DNA of 64,000 bases from JAVJUV01 sp047314965 (lineage in GTDB: Bacteria; Pseudomonadota; Alphaproteobacteria; Rhodobacterales; Rhodobacteraceae). Below, piece after piece: positions 25,652 to 34,513 of the stretch (its first letter is position 1; every line of letters begins with the position of its first letter). Location of the stretch: contig NZ_JBLBVK010000055.1 of NCBI RefSeq assembly GCF_047314965.1, forward strand, positions 186,001 to 250,000, given 5' to 3'. The position numbers were made by a program, and so were the translations under genes. The notes under the pieces are model-generated. The model did not search any database, was not told the DNA's origin, and saw only the letters and a list, made by a program, of their open reading frames with translations.

Positions 25652-25948
25652 TCAAAGAAAACCTTCGTTTGTCAGAGACATCGGCTGCGTGGTGCTGCCA
25701 TCGCTGTAAGCTATGCACTGCCAACGCGCACGCTGCGGGCCGACACCGACGATGACTTCCGTCCCTGCCTGAGAGAAGCTGGAACTCAGCACGACAACAT
25801 CGCCGTTGCCTGTTTCAATGCTGGTTCTCTGAAGGCACGCCTGCTCTGCGGCCGAAGGCGCCGCGACCGAGCTGCCGCCATCCTCCACGCAGCCAGCCAA
25901 TGCCAGAACCCCGGCGGCCACTACGGCAAACTTGGTTGTGTAGTGCAT
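25652..25948 (-). CDS. Small lipoprotein
   Basis: A 98-residue protein with a lipoprotein signal: positively charged start, hydrophobic core and lipobox LALAGC at residues 15-20. The mature part is about 79 residues with two further cysteines (QACLQRT and RWQCIAYSDG) that could pair. The RWQC(I/V)(A/V) pattern recurs in small alphaproteobacterial lipoproteins of unknown function. It appears to be the first gene of the three-gene group ending at 25034. Confidence 0.7.
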   Translation of the reverse strand: MHYTTKFAVVAAGVLALAGCVEDGGSSVAAPSAAEQACLQRTSIETGNGDVVVLSSSFSQAGTEVIVGVGPQRARWQCIAYSDGSTTQPMSLTNEGFL

Positions 25949-26412
25949 CTACTTCCCTTTCCCTTTTGGTTAGTCGTTCGTTGCTATGCCACTGCCGTGG
26001 CGCCATGAACCGATACCGGTTCTTGCACTCGAAAACTTACTCGTCCTCCTCAACCTCGATCGCGTGTCTGGGAGATGACGAGCAGATCGGGGCCAAGACT
26101 GCCTTCTCGAAGACGGCTGACCCCGCTTCACTCGGTCGCATGCCAAAACGACTGCGCGCCGATCTCCGTGGCTTCCGCCGTCGATACGAACGGCATGCAA
26201 AGACCTTTTCTCGGGCGGCCGATCCTTGAACGGTTTAAAAGACGCAAGGACACCGGAAATATTCAAAATCCACTACTGTGCAACCAAGCTTGAACCGACC
26301 ATTCAAAAGAACCTCAACACGCGGCAATTGAGATTGGGAGGGCGAAAATATGCGTTTCGGAATCAAATCCTTTTGGTGAGCGCAAGCGCCAAGCAACCTG
26401 AAAGCAAACAAA
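25949..26412. other. 464-base intergenic region without gene
   Basis: No convincing coding frame on either strand and no recognisable RNA. The right-hand half is AT-richer (for example ATTCAAAATCCACTACTG). The region should contain the promoter of the small lipoprotein gene reading left. The XRE regulator gene ends at its right border. Confidence 0.45.
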
Positions 26413-27063
26413 CTATCGAGTAAGTTCGGCAATCATATCTGCCCTTTTGCCGCGATGAACCTTGACAATACATTTCGGGTTCGCCGCAGGGGCATACTCG
26501 ACAAGCTCGATCGAGTGCTCATCGTTGGCGGGAAAGGCAAAGCGTTCCGTTATATAGTTCAGTACTCCGCCCAGTTCGCCCTCGACAAAGACCGGCTCCC
26601 AAACGGTCACATGGCCCTTGCCGCTCACATTGACAACGAAGCGCAAGAATAGCGCATCTCCCTTGAGCAACCCCGACTTCTTCAGGAATTTCGTGAACTC
26701 GGGAACACCTAAGCGATTGATGTGGCTGTCAAGCGCCATTCCATGAAGTTTGGCCGGGTCCTGACCTCGTTCCGCATAGAACTTCTTTGCCGAATCCGAT
26801 GCCTCGATCAAACGCAGCTTCGCATCAAGAAGCGTCGCCGGCAGCAAGTCGTTAGCGACAAAGGCAAGACTGCGACTGAACTGCCGATCATCCTCGTTTC
26901 GAGACTGCAACTTTCGCAATTGGCTCTGGCGCGAAGGTCTCGGGCTCTCGATACCGCGTTCCCATCGGCTGACCGTGCCCTGATCGACGTCGAGCCTTTC
27001 ACCCAACTCGCGTTGTGTAAGTCCAAGGCGTTGCCGAAGCCGCCGTATGTCGACACTCTCCAT
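26413..27063 (-). CDS. XRE-family transcriptional regulator with C-terminal sensor-like domain
   Basis: A 216-residue protein. Residues 5-60 are a Cro/CI-type helix-turn-helix (LRQRLGLTQRELGERLDVDQ then GTVSRWERGIESP). Residues 68-200 look like a PAS-type sensor (LLPATLLDAKLRLIEASDSA, VWEPVFVEGELGGVLNYITE). No effector is evident. It is not adjacent to an obvious partner: the next gene on its strand is the acyl-CoA synthetase 134 bases upstream. Confidence 0.8.
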   Translation of the reverse strand: MESVDIRRLRQRLGLTQRELGERLDVDQGTVSRWERGIESPRPSRQSQLRKLQSRNEDDRQFSRSLAFVANDLLPATLLDAKLRLIEASDSAKKFYAERGQDPAKLHGMALDSHINRLGVPEFTKFLKKSGLLKGDALFLRFVVNVSGKGHVTVWEPVFVEGELGGVLNYITERFAFPANDEHSIELVEYAPAANPKCIVKVHRGKRADMIAELTR

Positions 27064-27196
27064 GACCTAGATATATTCCACCGAGGGTTGATTTCGAGAG
27101 AATGATAAGCCTTTCTTTCAATACCCGGCCAAATCCGTTGGCCGACGAAACTCTGCCTTGTGAACAGGCAAGAAGACGCACCTGAACAATCGAAGC

Positions 27197-28729
27197 TTAC
27201 TGGATGACTTTTTCGGCGTCGAACACGCCTTCCAGCGACCGGTTCAACAGGTCCTTGCGAATACGCTGGCTGGGCGTTCGCTCAAACTGCGCCACCCGCT
27301 TCCAGTACCTTGGCACATGCTGGCGCGGCAGCGCGTCCCGGCACCATGCGACCAGCCCCCCCGGATCGAATTCGCACCCATCGCGCAAAAGCAAGAAACA
27401 GAGAATATCGTGTTCTCCAATATCCGATGGGACGCCAACCACGGCGCATTCGGCGATGTCAGGATGAGACGAAAGCGCGGTCTCGACCTCCCATGCCGAG
27501 ATATTCTCTCCCCGGCGCCGAAAGGAGTCGGACTGACGGCCGATGAAATAGAAATTCCCTTCGCCATCCCGTCGGCCAAGATCACCCGAGTACAGCGCGC
27601 CGTTCCGCAAGAGCCGCTCGGTTGCTTGGGGATTAGAAAGGTATCCCGGCGTCAGAAGACCGGGAAATCTAGGGGCTGCCACGATCTCCCCCGCTCCGGC
27701 CCCGTCCATGTTTTCAATGCTCACATCCAACCACGGGACAGCCTGCCCGACAGAACCCAGCGGGCCTTCCATGTTGATGGTGGTGAAACTCGACGCCTCG
27801 GTCATGCCATAGACCTCGCGGATCGGAATTCCGAAGCGCGCCTCGAATGCCCTCCCGATTTCCGGACGGCACCCGCCTCCGAAAGCCAGCTTTACCGGAT
27901 GCGTTCGATCCCCCTTCGAGACCTGCGACTTGAGAAGGATCTCCAGAATGCCGCCGAGATAATGCAACTTGGTCACATCGAAGCGCCTCACATCAGGCCA
28001 GAACCCGGTGGCGCTGAAACGTCTCACCATGACCAGCTTCGCTCCAAGAGCCAGCGCCATGATCACGAGTTGTGGACCGCCCACATGATGCATTGGCTCC
28101 CACATCAGGTACCCGTCACCTGCCTCGCAGTCGCTGGCCATCGCGCAACCCGCCGCCGATGCGAGAAGCATCCGGTCCGTTACAAGCACGCCTTTCGGTG
28201 GTCCTGACGTGCCCGAAGTGAAGAGCACCGCCCTTTTGTCGTCGGGCATCCCGAAACTTTGCCAATCCCCAACCGCACCAGGCTCGGCGGCAAGCGTCGT
28301 CCAACCGTCGGTCTCGACGGTCCTCCCGCCTTCGGGAAAACCCGCAGCCTGCAGCGCGGGCACCGCGCTCGGCGCCACGAAAGCAAGCCCGGGCTCAGCA
28401 AGAGAGAGCGCATGGGCCAGCGATGGTCCTTTCGCTTCCGGAGACACCGGAACCCACAAGGCGCCCGCAAGCGCGATCCCGAAAAAATGTGCGACGTAAT
28501 TCGGCCCGGCGTCCATCATCGTCAGAACAGGGTCGCCGGGCGCGATCCCCGCGTCACGCAGACGCGTTGCGACAGCGCTGGCGGCCAAGGCGATTTGCGA
28601 CAGGGTCACCGCCTCACCGCTCCTGACCAAGAGCACGCGATCAGGTTCTTCCTGTGCCCGCGCAAGCAACAGGTGGCTCACCGTTTCTTCGAATGGAGGC
28701 TCCAGAGGCCGGCGGGCTTCCTCAGCCAT
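27197..28729 (-). CDS. AMP-forming acyl-CoA synthetase
   Basis: A 510-residue ligase of the ANL superfamily. The phosphate loop is AVLFTSGTSGPPKGVLVTD near residue 170, followed by YGMTEAS and the hinge region YSGDLGRRDGEGNFYFIGR. The C-terminal segment has RRRGENISAWEVE and a late lysine in the RIRKD context. The pattern of RRRGENIS is like carnitine/crotonobetaine-CoA ligases (CaiC). The start MAEEARRPLEP at 28729 overlaps the stop of the upstream enoyl-CoA hydratase by 8 bases. Together they likely activate and hydrate a carboxylic acid; the substrate is unknown. Confidence 0.88.
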   Translation of the reverse strand: MAEEARRPLEPPFEETVSHLLLARAQEEPDRVLLVRSGEAVTLSQIALAASAVATRLRDAGIAPGDPVLTMMDAGPNYVAHFFGIALAGALWVPVSPEAKGPSLAHALSLAEPGLAFVAPSAVPALQAAGFPEGGRTVETDGWTTLAAEPGAVGDWQSFGMPDDKRAVLFTSGTSGPPKGVLVTDRMLLASAAGCAMASDCEAGDGYLMWEPMHHVGGPQLVIMALALGAKLVMVRRFSATGFWPDVRRFDVTKLHYLGGILEILLKSQVSKGDRTHPVKLAFGGGCRPEIGRAFEARFGIPIREVYGMTEASSFTTINMEGPLGSVGQAVPWLDVSIENMDGAGAGEIVAAPRFPGLLTPGYLSNPQATERLLRNGALYSGDLGRRDGEGNFYFIGRQSDSFRRRGENISAWEVETALSSHPDIAECAVVGVPSDIGEHDILCFLLLRDGCEFDPGGLVAWCRDALPRQHVPRYWKRVAQFERTPSQRIRKDLLNRSLEGVFDAEKVIQ

Positions 28730-29498
28730 CCTTTCTTCCGCCTCTCGCCGCCAGAAACCGTCGGGTCTCCTCCTGCATCTCACCGGATTCGAAAGAAACG
28801 CGGTGCAGCCGCTTTGCAGCCTCGATCGCCTCGTCCAGCCCCGGCTCCAATACTTCGAAAAAACGCTGCTTGATCAGGCGCATCGCCGTCCGGGGCTTGG
28901 CACCAAGCTCATGAGCGATCTCCCGTGCCCGGTCGAGAACACGTTCTTCCTCCACCAGCTCATGAAGGGCACCAAGGCGAAGCGCCTCTTCGGCACCCAT
29001 CAATCGACCCGTCAAAGTCAGCTCGATCGTCCGCGACAGACCCAGAACCTCGCGCATGATCCAGGGACCGGTGACGCTCGCAATGCCGGCATTGATCTCC
29101 GGCTGGCCCATCCGAACCCCGGAATGTCCGACGCGGATGTCGGTCAGAAGCACGAACTGGAATGCGGACCCGGCAGCCACGCCATTGATCGCCGAGACCA
29201 CGGGAATCTCAAGCGAACGCAAAGCGCGGTAAAGAGCGCCAAAGCTTTCGATCCAGGCATCAGCCTCTGCCGGCCCGAAGTCGGTGACCTCGTTCAAATC
29301 CTGTCCTGCGCAGAAGGCACGGTTTCCCGCGCCCGTCAGAACAACCGAGGAGACTTCGGGGTTTTCACCGGCCGCCTGGAGTTCCGAGATCAGGCGGGCG
29401 CGCATGGAGGAATCCCACGCGTTCATGCGTTCGGGCCGGTTCAGGGTTATCTGCAGACAGCCCCGGTCCAGTTCGGTCAATACTGTATCGCTGGCCAA
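28722..29498 (-). CDS. Enoyl-CoA hydratase/isomerase family protein
   Basis: A 258-residue crotonase-fold enzyme. Typical landmarks are LNRPERMNAWDSSMRARL, the oxyanion-hole stretch GAGNRAFCAGQDLNEV, and AINGVAAGSAFQFVLLTDIR with INAGIASVTG following. The first catalytic glutamate of true hydratases is not obvious at the usual place (RVGHSGVRMGQPEINAG), so hydratase, isomerase or hydrolase activity cannot be separated. First gene of a two-gene operon with the acyl-CoA synthetase. Confidence 0.88.
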   Translation of the reverse strand: MASDTVLTELDRGCLQITLNRPERMNAWDSSMRARLISELQAAGENPEVSSVVLTGAGNRAFCAGQDLNEVTDFGPAEADAWIESFGALYRALRSLEIPVVSAINGVAAGSAFQFVLLTDIRVGHSGVRMGQPEINAGIASVTGPWIMREVLGLSRTIELTLTGRLMGAEEALRLGALHELVEEERVLDRAREIAHELGAKPRTAMRLIKQRFFEVLEPGLDEAIEAAKRLHRVSFESGEMQEETRRFLAARGGRKDG

Positions 29499-29619
29499 GG
29501 GATGCCTCCTTCCAGGATGTTAGCCGGGCATGGCCTTCGATTACACCATTTCGGGACGAATTGTCCTCTGTCGCCAGAAGGAACCAATAACCAAGTAGAA
29601 AACCGTCCCTTCGGTCACG

Positions 29620-30363
29620 TCAGACGTCATCGGCAATCCGCAACACGGCGGCGCCTGCCTGCATCCTGCCCTCCGCGCGATCGAACCTCACGTAGGCCAG
29701 GCCTTCGCCCCCGGCCTGGGTGAACAACGTTCCCGCAACGCGACCATCCTCAGCCAGGATTTCCGTACCAACCGGGGCGCTGCCCTCTACAGAAACCCGA
29801 CGCAAGCCCTTCCGCAAATCGGTCTTGTGTTTCATCCGCGCGGTGACTTCCTGTCCGACGTAGCAACCCTTGCGGAAATCCACTCCGTTCAGCGTCTCGA
29901 AGCCCAACTCTAGCGGGAAGGACTCGTTCGGGATGAGTTCCACGCCACTTTCGGGCACACCGGCCGCAACGCGCAACGCATCCCAGTCCGCCTCTTCACC
30001 CGTTCGGCCATCATATGCGCGCCATCCCAGCGAAAAATGCCGGGGATCAGCGAACGCGCCGGAAGGTGGCTCGCCAAGGCCGCGCGCCACAGCGATATCC
30101 GTCTGCTCGATCCTCACGTCCGCACGCAGCTTGTACATCGTCAGCCTTTGGACAAGACCTGCGGCCAGCGGCTCGGCCACGTCCAGCAGGATCGACTCGC
30201 CGTCCGGCACAAGGAAAAAATCCGCAAGATATTTCCCTTGCGGCGTCAGAAGCGCGGCCCAGACCAGGCCGGCATCCAGTCGCCTGACGTCATTGGTGAC
30301 AAGGTTCTGCAGAAACTCCACCCTGTCCTTGCCCGAGATGCGATAGACGCGCCTTGCGCTCAT
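29620..30363 (-). CDS. ygfZ: Folate-binding YgfZ/IBA57-like protein
   Basis: A 247-residue tetrahydrofolate-dependent helper for iron-sulfur protein maturation and repair. The family signature KGCYVGQEVTARMKHK is present near residue 165. The N-terminal half resembles the GcvT aminomethyltransferase fold (FLQNLVTNDVRRLDAGLVWA). It is divergent from the glycosyltransferase gene with 58 bases between starts. The window's iron-sulfur-rich Hox enzyme could be a client, but YgfZ is a general housekeeping factor. Confidence 0.9.
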   Translation of the reverse strand: MSARRVYRISGKDRVEFLQNLVTNDVRRLDAGLVWAALLTPQGKYLADFFLVPDGESILLDVAEPLAAGLVQRLTMYKLRADVRIEQTDIAVARGLGEPPSGAFADPRHFSLGWRAYDGRTGEEADWDALRVAAGVPESGVELIPNESFPLELGFETLNGVDFRKGCYVGQEVTARMKHKTDLRKGLRRVSVEGSAPVGTEILAEDGRVAGTLFTQAGGEGLAYVRFDRAEGRMQAGAAVLRIADDV

Positions 30364-30421
30364 GGCTTTCTCCCTGCCTTTTCGGCATATATAGGCCGAC
30401 GATCAAAACTCTGCATCCCCA

Positions 30422-31105
30422 ATGCCAGCATCTCTTTCGGTCATCATTCCATCGCTGAACGCGTCAGCTGCGCTTCCGGAAACGGCGGAGGCTCTTCTGT
30501 CCGGCGCGACCGACGGGCTGATAAGGGAACTTGTCATCTCGGATGGCGGGTCGACGGATCAAACAAGAGAGGCCGCAGCTGAACTGGGCGCCCTTTGGCT
30601 GCCGGGACCACCGGGCCGGGGTATGCAGATAGCCCGCGGGGTGGCCGCATCCTCCGCCCCTTGGCTACTGATCCTGCATGCCGACACCCATCTCTCGGAT
30701 GGCTGGACGACGGCGGTTCGACACCATATCGCCGACAGGAGCGGCATGGCCGGATATTTCCGGCTGAAGTTTCGAGCGAACGGGATTGTCCCTCGCTTCG
30801 TGGCAGGGGGCACGAACCTCCGGTCCCGATGGTTGAGCCTGCCATATGGTGACCAGGGGCTTCTGATCTCCCGTCGGCTTCTGGAGGATGTCGGCGGATA
30901 CCCGGAAATCCCGCTGATGGAGGACGTCGCGATGGCCCGACGGCTCAAGGGCTGCCTGCGACCGCTGGACGCCGAAGCACGCACTTCAGCAGAGCGCTAC
31001 CTGCGCGACGGATGGGCCCGGCGGATCGTACGCAACCTCGGAACGCTTCTGAGATACAAACTTGGCGCAAACCCCGATGATCTGGTCGCCCGCTACGAAC
31101 GATAG
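30422..31105 (+). CDS. Family 2 glycosyltransferase (TIGR04283 type)
   Basis: A 227-residue GT-A fold enzyme. The nucleotide-sugar entry is SVIIPSLNASAALPETAEAL, the first acidic motif is VISDGGSTDQTREAA, and the metal-binding triad lies in LILHADTHLSDGW. Short size and the GDQGLLISRRLLEDVGGYPE stretch fit the TIGR04283 subgroup. The acceptor is unknown. Its stop is 4 bases from the stop of the convergent ABC exporter gene. Confidence 0.9.
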   Translation: MPASLSVIIPSLNASAALPETAEALLSGATDGLIRELVISDGGSTDQTREAAAELGALWLPGPPGRGMQIARGVAASSAPWLLILHADTHLSDGWTTAVRHHIADRSGMAGYFRLKFRANGIVPRFVAGGTNLRSRWLSLPYGDQGLLISRRLLEDVGGYPEIPLMEDVAMARRLKGCLRPLDAEARTSAERYLRDGWARRIVRNLGTLLRYKLGANPDDLVARYER

Positions 31106-31108
31106 ACG

Positions 31109-32890
31109 TCACTCTTCTGCGAACTGCAACTCATACAGCTTGGCATATACACCACCCCGACCGATCAGATCCGCGTGCGTCCCCTCATCCACGACGCGGC
31201 CCCGCTCCATGACCACGATCTTGTCCGCCTGACGTACAGTGGAGAGCCGATGGGCGATGACAAGCGTCGTCCGGCCGACCGAGAGTTTTTCCAGCGCCGC
31301 CTGAACGCGCGACTCGCTCTCGGCGTCCAGTGCGCTCGTGGCCTCGTCAAGAAGAAGTATCGGAGTATTGCGCAACACAGCCCGAGCAATCGCAACGCGC
31401 TGCCGCTGTCCGCCAGAGAGAAGCGAACCGCGCGGCCCGACGGGTGTCTCCAACCCTTGGGGCAAACCAGCGACGAACTCGCTCAGATGAGCGGCCTCCA
31501 GCGCATCCTCCAACTGCGCGTCTGACACTCCCGGCGTGTTCAGCACGATGTTTTCCCTGAGTGTCTCATCGAACATCGGTGCGTCCTGAGTGACGACCGA
31601 GAAAAGCGAGCGCAGTTCAGGCAGCGCCATCGAGCGCGATGATACACCGCCGATCTCGATACCGCCCGAACTCGGATCAACCAGCCGCGTCAGCACATTG
31701 AAAATCGTTGACTTCCCTGCACCGGAGGCTCCCACCAGAGCGGTCGTCTCCCCGGCCCTTGCTACAAAGCTTGTGCCCTTCAGCGCGTTTTCGGTGCCAA
31801 ATGTCACGACAACATCGTCGAAGACCACGTCGGCCTCACCAGCGCTTGGGGGGGCCGGCACAGCGGGAACCGGCGACACGATCGTGGGCTTTTCATGAAA
31901 CAAGGCACGGATTCGCTCAAGACTGGCCCGCGCCGCCTGCCATGCGCCACTGACATTGGCGACCCGCCGCATCGGTTCGAACAGCAGTCCCATTGCCGTG
32001 AAGAACGACATGAACTCGCCGACGGTCTTCTGCCCATCGATGATCTGGTTGCCGCCATAAAGGAGGACACCTGCAAAGCCTATCGCGGCGATGACATCTG
32101 TCAGCGCCGGAATCGCCGCCTGCCCCATGCGGGCCTTCATTTCCTTGCTTACGAAGTACCGCATTTCACTGCCGAAGCGCTTCGTTTCAAGCTCTTCGGC
32201 GGTATTCAGCTTCAGAGTGTTCACGCCATGAAAGATCTCGTCCAATCGAGTTGAAAGACGTGCCGCTCCCTCCCTCACCCGAAACGAGGTACGCCGGACA
32301 TACCGCTGCAACATCAGGATGGGCCCCATCAACAATGGCACGCCGGCAACGGCCACCAGCGTCCAGAGCGGATCGACCGATATGGCAACGCCAAGGAGAG
32401 CGATCAGACTGATCACGTCGCGGGCCGCCGCGCTCAGCACGGTTTGCCAGATGGTGTTCGCCGCGGTGACGTCTCCCCTTACACGCTCCAGCAACGTCCC
32501 TGGCGGATTGGTCGCGAAAAAGGCGCTATCGAGCGAGATCAGATGCGCCAGCAAATCCTGCTGCATATCCGCCATTACCCGGATGACTGCGCCATGCATG
32601 AGTACCCGATGGGAAAACGCCGAGATCGCGCGGACGGCGAAAAGCCCGCCAACAGCCATGGATACCCAGAAGACGGCACCCCGGTCTCCGGCGACGAAGA
32701 CCTCGTCGAACAAGGGCTGCACGATATAGCTGAGCGCACCCAGCATCGAACCTTCAAGGGCCATGAAAAACAGAGCGACGAATATGAAAGCACGGTGCCT
32801 GCGCAAGTAATCGCGCCACAGCCACCTGATCAGCACCCTGTTCCCGGTTGGGGTCGTTTCTGAAGACGACGCTGTCAATGTCTCGGTCAA
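31109..32890 (-). CDS. ABC exporter, MsbA/lipid A type (membrane and ATPase fused)
   Basis: A 593-residue half-transporter. Residues 1-330 contain six membrane helices of the exporter type. The ATPase has Walker A GASGAGKS, the signature LLSGGQRQRVAIARAVL, Walker B ILLLDEATSALD and the switch His in VIAHRLSTVRQ. It probably works as a homodimer in the inner membrane. Similarity is to lipid/oligosaccharide flippases such as MsbA, but substrates of this family cannot be read from sequence. No neighbouring partner subunit. Confidence 0.9.
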   Translation of the reverse strand: MTETLTASSSETTPTGNRVLIRWLWRDYLRRHRAFIFVALFFMALEGSMLGALSYIVQPLFDEVFVAGDRGAVFWVSMAVGGLFAVRAISAFSHRVLMHGAVIRVMADMQQDLLAHLISLDSAFFATNPPGTLLERVRGDVTAANTIWQTVLSAAARDVISLIALLGVAISVDPLWTLVAVAGVPLLMGPILMLQRYVRRTSFRVREGAARLSTRLDEIFHGVNTLKLNTAEELETKRFGSEMRYFVSKEMKARMGQAAIPALTDVIAAIGFAGVLLYGGNQIIDGQKTVGEFMSFFTAMGLLFEPMRRVANVSGAWQAARASLERIRALFHEKPTIVSPVPAVPAPPSAGEADVVFDDVVVTFGTENALKGTSFVARAGETTALVGASGAGKSTIFNVLTRLVDPSSGGIEIGGVSSRSMALPELRSLFSVVTQDAPMFDETLRENIVLNTPGVSDAQLEDALEAAHLSEFVAGLPQGLETPVGPRGSLLSGGQRQRVAIARAVLRNTPILLLDEATSALDAESESRVQAALEKLSVGRTTLVIAHRLSTVRQADKIVVMERGRVVDEGTHADLIGRGGVYAKLYELQFAEE

Positions 32891-33029
32891 AAGGGATCCG
32901 TCCCAATGGTTTCCCGACCCTGACTAGCTTGCCGGCCCAACTGGCACAAGAGACGCGGAGGAAGGGCGATTGACGTGCCCCATCGCATCTCCTAGGGCTG
33001 ACGGAAAATCGACAAGCGGAGCTTCCTTC

Positions 33030-34220
33030 ATGTCTCTTGGCAATGGCCGCACCTATCTGGCAATTCCGGGACCCTCGGTCATGCCGGAGCGCGTGATCCG
33101 CGCGATGATGCGTGCTGCACCAAACATCTACCACGGCGAACTGCCGGACATGATGCCGGACTTGATCCGCGACCTGAAATCGGTAGCCCGAACCAGGCAC
33201 AATGCGGCGATTTACATCTGCAACGGCCATGGCGCATGGGAAGCCGCTGCCGCGAATGTCCTCTCGCCGGGCGACAAGGTGCTGGTCGCGTCCACCGGCC
33301 GTTTTTCGCATGGCTGGGCCGAGGTGGCGCGCTCACTTGGGATCGAGCCAGAGATACTTGAATTCGGATTGCGTTCGCCGATCGACCCCGAGCGCGTAAA
33401 GGAACGGCTCGCCGCTGACACCGAGGGGCGGATACGCGCAGTGACCGTCGTGCAAACCGATACCTCAACGAGCGTCCGAAGCGACGTGCCAGCGATCCGG
33501 CGGGCCATCGACGCCGCCGGGCATGACGCGCTTCTCATGGTCGACAGTATCGCCTGCCTTGGCTGCGACGTGATGGAAATGGACGCCTGGGGAGTGGATG
33601 TCCTGGTGACCGCATCGCAGAAGGGCCTTATGACGCCGCCGGGCCTCGGGTTCGTTTTTTACAACGACAAGGCCGACCGCTGGCGCGAAGCGGTCAAATC
33701 GGTGTCGTATTACTGGGACTGGCGTCCTCGGACCGAGCCGGACTACTTCTACCGCTATTTCGCCGGCACTGCCCCGACGCATCTGCTCTACGCGCTGCGC
33801 GAAGCGCTCGACATGATCGCCGAGGAAGGTCTGGAGCAGATCTGGTGGCGCCACGGCATACTCGCACAGGCTGTCTGGGCGGCCTTCGAGCATTGGGGCG
33901 AAGAAGGGCCCTTGGAATTGAATGCTCCCGACCGCTCGTTCCGGTCACATGCGGTAACCGGTGTACGCGTCGGCTCCGACAAGGCGACGGAACTGAGAAA
34001 CTGGTGTGAAAACCAGGCCGGACTCACACTGGGCATTGGCTTGGGGATGGAGCCGACGGACCATTTCTTCCGCCTCGGCCATATGGGGCACGTCAATGCA
34101 CAGATGGTTCTAGGCGCCCTGGCGACGATCGAAGCCGGCTTGAAAACCGTCGGAATTCCCCACGCTAGGGGCGGCGCCGAAGCAGCGGGCGAAGTGATCG
34201 CCAGGAATACCTCACCCTGA
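33030..34220 (+). CDS. Class V PLP aminotransferase (alanine/serine-glyoxylate aminotransferase-like)
   Basis: A 396-residue enzyme of the AGXT/SgaA group. It begins TYLAIPGPSVMPERVIRAMM, the usual opening. The cofactor aspartate lies in LLMVDSIACLGC and the Schiff-base lysine in VLVTASQKGLMTPPG near residue 195. It would transfer an amino group to glyoxylate or pyruvate. Pyridoxamine-pyruvate aminotransferases of the same fold are an alternative. The start at 33030 (MSLGNGRTYL) is chosen over an upstream in-frame ATG at 32970, which adds a non-conserved leader. Divergent from the ABC exporter. Confidence 0.85.
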   Translation: MSLGNGRTYLAIPGPSVMPERVIRAMMRAAPNIYHGELPDMMPDLIRDLKSVARTRHNAAIYICNGHGAWEAAAANVLSPGDKVLVASTGRFSHGWAEVARSLGIEPEILEFGLRSPIDPERVKERLAADTEGRIRAVTVVQTDTSTSVRSDVPAIRRAIDAAGHDALLMVDSIACLGCDVMEMDAWGVDVLVTASQKGLMTPPGLGFVFYNDKADRWREAVKSVSYYWDWRPRTEPDYFYRYFAGTAPTHLLYALREALDMIAEEGLEQIWWRHGILAQAVWAAFEHWGEEGPLELNAPDRSFRSHAVTGVRVGSDKATELRNWCENQAGLTLGIGLGMEPTDHFFRLGHMGHVNAQMVLGALATIEAGLKTVGIPHARGGAEAAGEVIARNTSP

Positions 34221-34254
34221 CGACCCCCGTACCGTCGACTGACAGGCTGGATTT

Positions 34255-34419
34255 CTAACCGTCACCGTCCTTCCGGAAGTCGACGGTTATAAGTCGATCA
34301 GCTGTCCATCCGACCAGCCCGGCGATCATCAGCCCCCATAACGCCCATATTGCGAACAAGGCCATGAACGTCAGCACGAACGCCGAAACAAGGAATGCAT
34401 TTGTGTAATCTTCAACCAT
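34255..34419 (-). CDS. 54-residue membrane microprotein
   Basis: A short gene read directly from the minus strand. The ATG at 34419 is preceded at good spacing by GGAG, and the product is MVEDYTNAFLVSAFVLTF followed by MALFAIWALWGLMIAGLVGW and a polar tail TADRLITVDFRKDGDG. One long or two short hydrophobic segments cover residues 9-37. The hydrophobic block with a charged end on each side is the composition of a real membrane peptide, not a random frame. No family is recognised. It lies between two aminotransferase genes in a gap that otherwise has no gene. Confidence 0.6.
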   Translation of the reverse strand: MVEDYTNAFLVSAFVLTFMALFAIWALWGLMIAGLVGWTADRLITVDFRKDGDG

Positions 34420-34513
34420 AAAGAAACGCTCCGGCAGAAGCCCCTCCCAAAAACTCTAGGGGAAGTTCGGAGTGAATCCAGTCCAAACGGAATAATATTT
34501 CGTGAAGAGGCGG

